Source: Bacteroides caecimuris (GTDB taxonomy: Bacteria; Bacteroidota; Bacteroidia; Bacteroidales; Bacteroidaceae). Taken from it: a DNA stretch of 64,000 nt. The stretch spans positions 930,001-994,000 of the forward strand of contig NZ_CP015401.2 in the NCBI RefSeq assembly GCF_001688725.2, read 5' to 3'. Position 1 is the stretch's first letter. Every line of letters starts with the position of its first letter. The notes beneath the pieces are model-generated. The model saw only the letters and a program-made list of their open reading frames with translations. It made no database searches and was not told the DNA's origin. Below are positions 61,902 to 64,000 of the stretch, one piece after another. The translations under genes were made by a program, and so were the position numbers.

Positions 61902-63275
61902 ATGGCAACTTCTAAAGAAATGACGGCAGGTCCGGCATTACCTCTCATTTTAAAGTTTACACTGCCGCTTTTACTCGGTAATCTGTTGCAACAAACGTAT
62001 TCGCTTGTTGATGCTGCAATTGTGGGAAATTTCTTGGGAATAAACGCGTTAGCTTCTGTTGGAGCCAGCACTTCAGTGGTATTTCTCATTCTCGGGTTCT
62101 GCAATGGATGTTGCGGAGGGTTCGGGATACCCGTTGCGCAGAAGTTTGGGGCGCGGGATTACAGTACGATGCGCAGTTATGTGGCTGTCAGTCTGAAACT
62201 GGCTGCGGGAATGTCGGTGGTGATTGCGCTTCTCACCTGTATTTTATGTGAGGATATTCTTTGGATCATGCGTACGCCGGAGAATATTTTTGAAGGGGCT
62301 TATACTTATCTGCTTGTCACTTTCATCGGTGTGCCGTGTACGTTTTTCTATAATCTTCTTTCGAGCATTATCCGTGCGTTGGGAGATAGTAAGACACCTT
62401 TCTGGTTTCTGCTGTTTGCGGCTGTTCTGAATATCATTCTCGACTTGTTCTGTATTCTGGCACTTGACTGGGGAGTGGCGGGAGCTGCTATTGCTACTGT
62501 CTTTTCACAAGGATTGTCGGCTGTTCTCTGCTATATTTATATGTACCGGAAGTTTGAAATATTGCAGGGTACTCCGAAAGAACGCCGGTTCCAGTCGAAA
62601 CTGGCTAAGACGCTGCTCTACATCGGTGTGCCTATGGGATTGCAATTTTCTATCACGGCTATCGGCAGTATCATGCTTCAGAGTGCCAATAATGCCTTGG
62701 GAACGGCGTGTGTGGCAGCCTTTACATCTGCTATGCGCATCAAGATGTTCTTTATCTGTACGTTCGAGAGTTTGGGTATTGCGATGGCTACATATAGCGG
62801 ACAAAATTACGGAGCGGGTAAACCGGAACGTATTTGGTTGGGAATCAAGGCTAGTGCTCTGATGATGATTATTTATGCGGCTTTCACGTTCCTTCTTCTG
62901 ATGGTAGGGGCTAAATATTTCGCGTTGATCTTCGTAGACCCGTCGGAAACGGAAATTCTGCTGGATACGGAGTTGTTCCTGCATGTCTCCTGTATGTTCT
63001 TCCCGATGCTTGGTTTGTTGTGCATCTTGCGTTATACCATTCAGGGAGTAGGCTTTACCAATCTTGCCATGTTTTCCGGAGTGGCAGAGATGATTGCACG
63101 TATCCTTGTCAGTCTTTATGCTGTACCGGTATTCGGCTTTATTGCTGTCTGCTACGGTGATCCGATGGCTTGGATAGCGGCAGACTTATTCCTCGTGCCG
63201 GCCTTTATCTACGTTTATCGCAGGTTGAAGAAGCAGGTATTTACGAATTCGACTGTACAGCAGACTGTTGCATAA
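61902..63275 (+). CDS. MATE family efflux transporter
   Basis: 457 aa from ATG 61902 (MATSKEMTAGPALPLILKF), 25 bp after a -7 box; an earlier in-frame ATG overlaps the promoter. Twelve hydrophobic segments and MATE features (NLLQQTYSLVDAAIVGNFLG, GVPCTFFYNLLSSIIRALGD, PMGLQFSITAIGSIMLQSANN). Likely a cation-coupled drug or metabolite exporter of the inner membrane. Chromosomal, outside the element. Confidence 0.92.
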   Translation: MATSKEMTAGPALPLILKFTLPLLLGNLLQQTYSLVDAAIVGNFLGINALASVGASTSVVFLILGFCNGCCGGFGIPVAQKFGARDYSTMRSYVAVSLKLAAGMSVVIALLTCILCEDILWIMRTPENIFEGAYTYLLVTFIGVPCTFFYNLLSSIIRALGDSKTPFWFLLFAAVLNIILDLFCILALDWGVAGAAIATVFSQGLSAVLCYIYMYRKFEILQGTPKERRFQSKLAKTLLYIGVPMGLQFSITAIGSIMLQSANNALGTACVAAFTSAMRIKMFFICTFESLGIAMATYSGQNYGAGKPERIWLGIKASALMMIIYAAFTFLLLMVGAKYFALIFVDPSETEILLDTELFLHVSCMFFPMLGLLCILRYTIQGVGFTNLAMFSGVAEMIARILVSLYAVPVFGFIAVCYGDPMAWIAADLFLVPAFIYVYRRLKKQVFTNSTVQQTVA

Positions 63276-63314
63276 TTGTCTTTTTTCAGGCTAGGAATAT
63301 TCCTTTGTTTGAAT

Positions 63315-64000
63315 TTAGAAATCGGCCTCTTTCTGTATGCAGAGAATGTCTCCGTATATGGGATGGCGGAACTCTATATATTCGGCATGGAGGTATAGTC
63401 TGTCTGCTTTCTTTCCGTAGAGTTCGTCTCCAAGTATGGGGCATCCCAAGCCTTCCGGATGGGCGGCGTGTACTCGTAACTGATGTGTGCGTCCGGTCAA
63501 TGGATAGAAGACAATCCGGGTGTATTTTCTTGACTCATTGATACTCCTTTCTGATTCATCAATCCTGTTTGATTCGTTGAAAGTGTTTTCAGATGCACTG
63601 GTAATTCTTTCAGACTCACTGATGATCTGATATTCTGTAATCGCTTCTTTCCCGTGTTCGCTACTAACCATTTGCCGAGGGCGGTCGAGAGGATTCAGAC
63701 AAAGAGGGAGTTCGATTCTTCCTGTATTTCCTGTTCTTTCTGGTAGTACTATTCCATCCAGCACAGCCACATAGCGTTTCTTGATACTTCTGTTTGCAAA
63801 TTGTGCCTGTAAATCCTGATGTACTTCTTTTGTTTTGGCAACGAGCAATAATCCTGAAGTAGCCATATCGAGCCGATGTACAATCATAGGACCGGTAGCT
63901 TCGGGATACTTCTTCTTCAAACGATGATAGACTGAATCTCTGTCCTCTGCTTTTCCCGGAACGGACAACATTCCTGCCGGTTTATTGACTACCAGCAACC
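63315..64000 (-). CDS. RluA-family pseudouridine synthase, partial
   Basis: About 228 residues to the window edge, N-terminus beyond it. Catalytic motif GPMIVHRLDMATSGLLLVAK with the active aspartate, then IKKRYVAVLDG and GRTHQLRVHAAHPEGLGCPILGD. It modifies uridine in rRNA or tRNA. Odd: about 33 extra residues (SESERITSASENTF, NESNRIDESERSINES) with repeated (S/N)ES sit between EYQII and YTRIVFYPLTGRTHQ where the family has a short turn. Confidence 0.9.
   Translation of the reverse strand, partial: LLVVNKPAGMLSVPGKAEDRDSVYHRLKKKYPEATGPMIVHRLDMATSGLLLVAKTKEVHQDLQAQFANRSIKKRYVAVLDGIVLPERTGNTGRIELPLCLNPLDRPRQMVSSEHGKEAITEYQIISESERITSASENTFNESNRIDESERSINESRKYTRIVFYPLTGRTHQLRVHAAHPEGLGCPILGDELYGKKADRLYLHAEYIEFRHPIYGDILCIQKEADF

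Noticed and set aside
1..64000. tRNA or rRNA genes
   Set aside because: No cloverleaf or rRNA-like stretch noticed on either strand.

Overview
The window is most of an integrative conjugative element of the CTnDOT family (Bacteroides conjugative transposon) joined on its right to ordinary chromosome. The host is a Bacteroidales, most likely Bacteroides or a close relative. Support: the tra/mob/rte/xis/exc gene set and order are those of CTnDOT-type elements; several genes carry the Bacteroides -7 promoter box TAnnTTTG; and the integrase has the IntDOT-type serine where other tyrosine recombinases have the first catalytic arginine. The left end of the element lies outside the window; the right end is probably near 61.87 kb.

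Layout. 1-9.3 kb (minus): transfer genes traA-traB-traC-traD-traE-traF-traG, a DUF3876 lipoprotein and the start of traI. traG is split by a group II intron. 9.3-13.7 kb: probable oriT region, then mobA, mobB and the coupling protein (plus). 13.7-20.9 kb (minus): two accessory genes and the regulatory set rteA-rteB, a RibD_C-like gene and rteC. tetQ, which precedes rteA in CTnDOT, is absent. 20.9-38.5 kb (minus): an AraC regulator, then a long AT-rich array of small immunity-like genes headed by a tyrosine recombinase and a TetR regulator. 39.3-53.9 kb: a 1954-aa methyltransferase-like/helicase gene broken into three parts by a second group II intron and by a 6.25-kb RIT (recombinase-in-trio) element that carries a PHP-ATPase cargo gene. 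53.9-59.0 kb: DUF1896, topoisomerase (exc), orf3, xis2d, xis2c. 59.2-61.5 kb: small HTH genes and the integrase. 61.9-64 kb: chromosomal MATE transporter and RluA pseudouridine synthase.

The most interesting part is 23.5-36.5 kb: 22 consecutive single-gene cassettes separated by 23 structured repeats. The array has integron logic: in gene direction each cassette carries its own hairpin repeat 3' of the gene, and in 18 of 22 cassettes the first bases of the cassette are the reverse complement of the first arm of that cassette's own repeat, as with R' and R'' of attC sites. Three cassettes occur as identical second or third copies with different right-hand neighbours, and the identity breaks exactly at the proposed crossover. 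Recognisable products (SUKH/SMI1, DMP19, NTF2-like, Imm43/DUF1629-like, DUF4304-like, small four-helix membrane proteins, secreted proteins) fit immunity to interbacterial toxins. This matches the published idea of recombinase-associated acquired interbacterial defence (rAID) clusters of Bacteroidales; the cassette-end rule, the exceptional 97-bp repeat next to the recombinase and the TetR operator overlapping the recombinase promoter are reported here as observations from this sequence.

How it works together (inference): RteA/RteB and RteC would switch on excision (xis2c-xis2d-orf3-exc, integrase) and transfer; the mob genes cut oriT and the tra apparatus exports the strand. Transfer needs the first group II intron to splice, because it sits in the Walker B region of TraG. 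The cassette array would protect recipients from toxins of neighbouring cells and is spread with the element.
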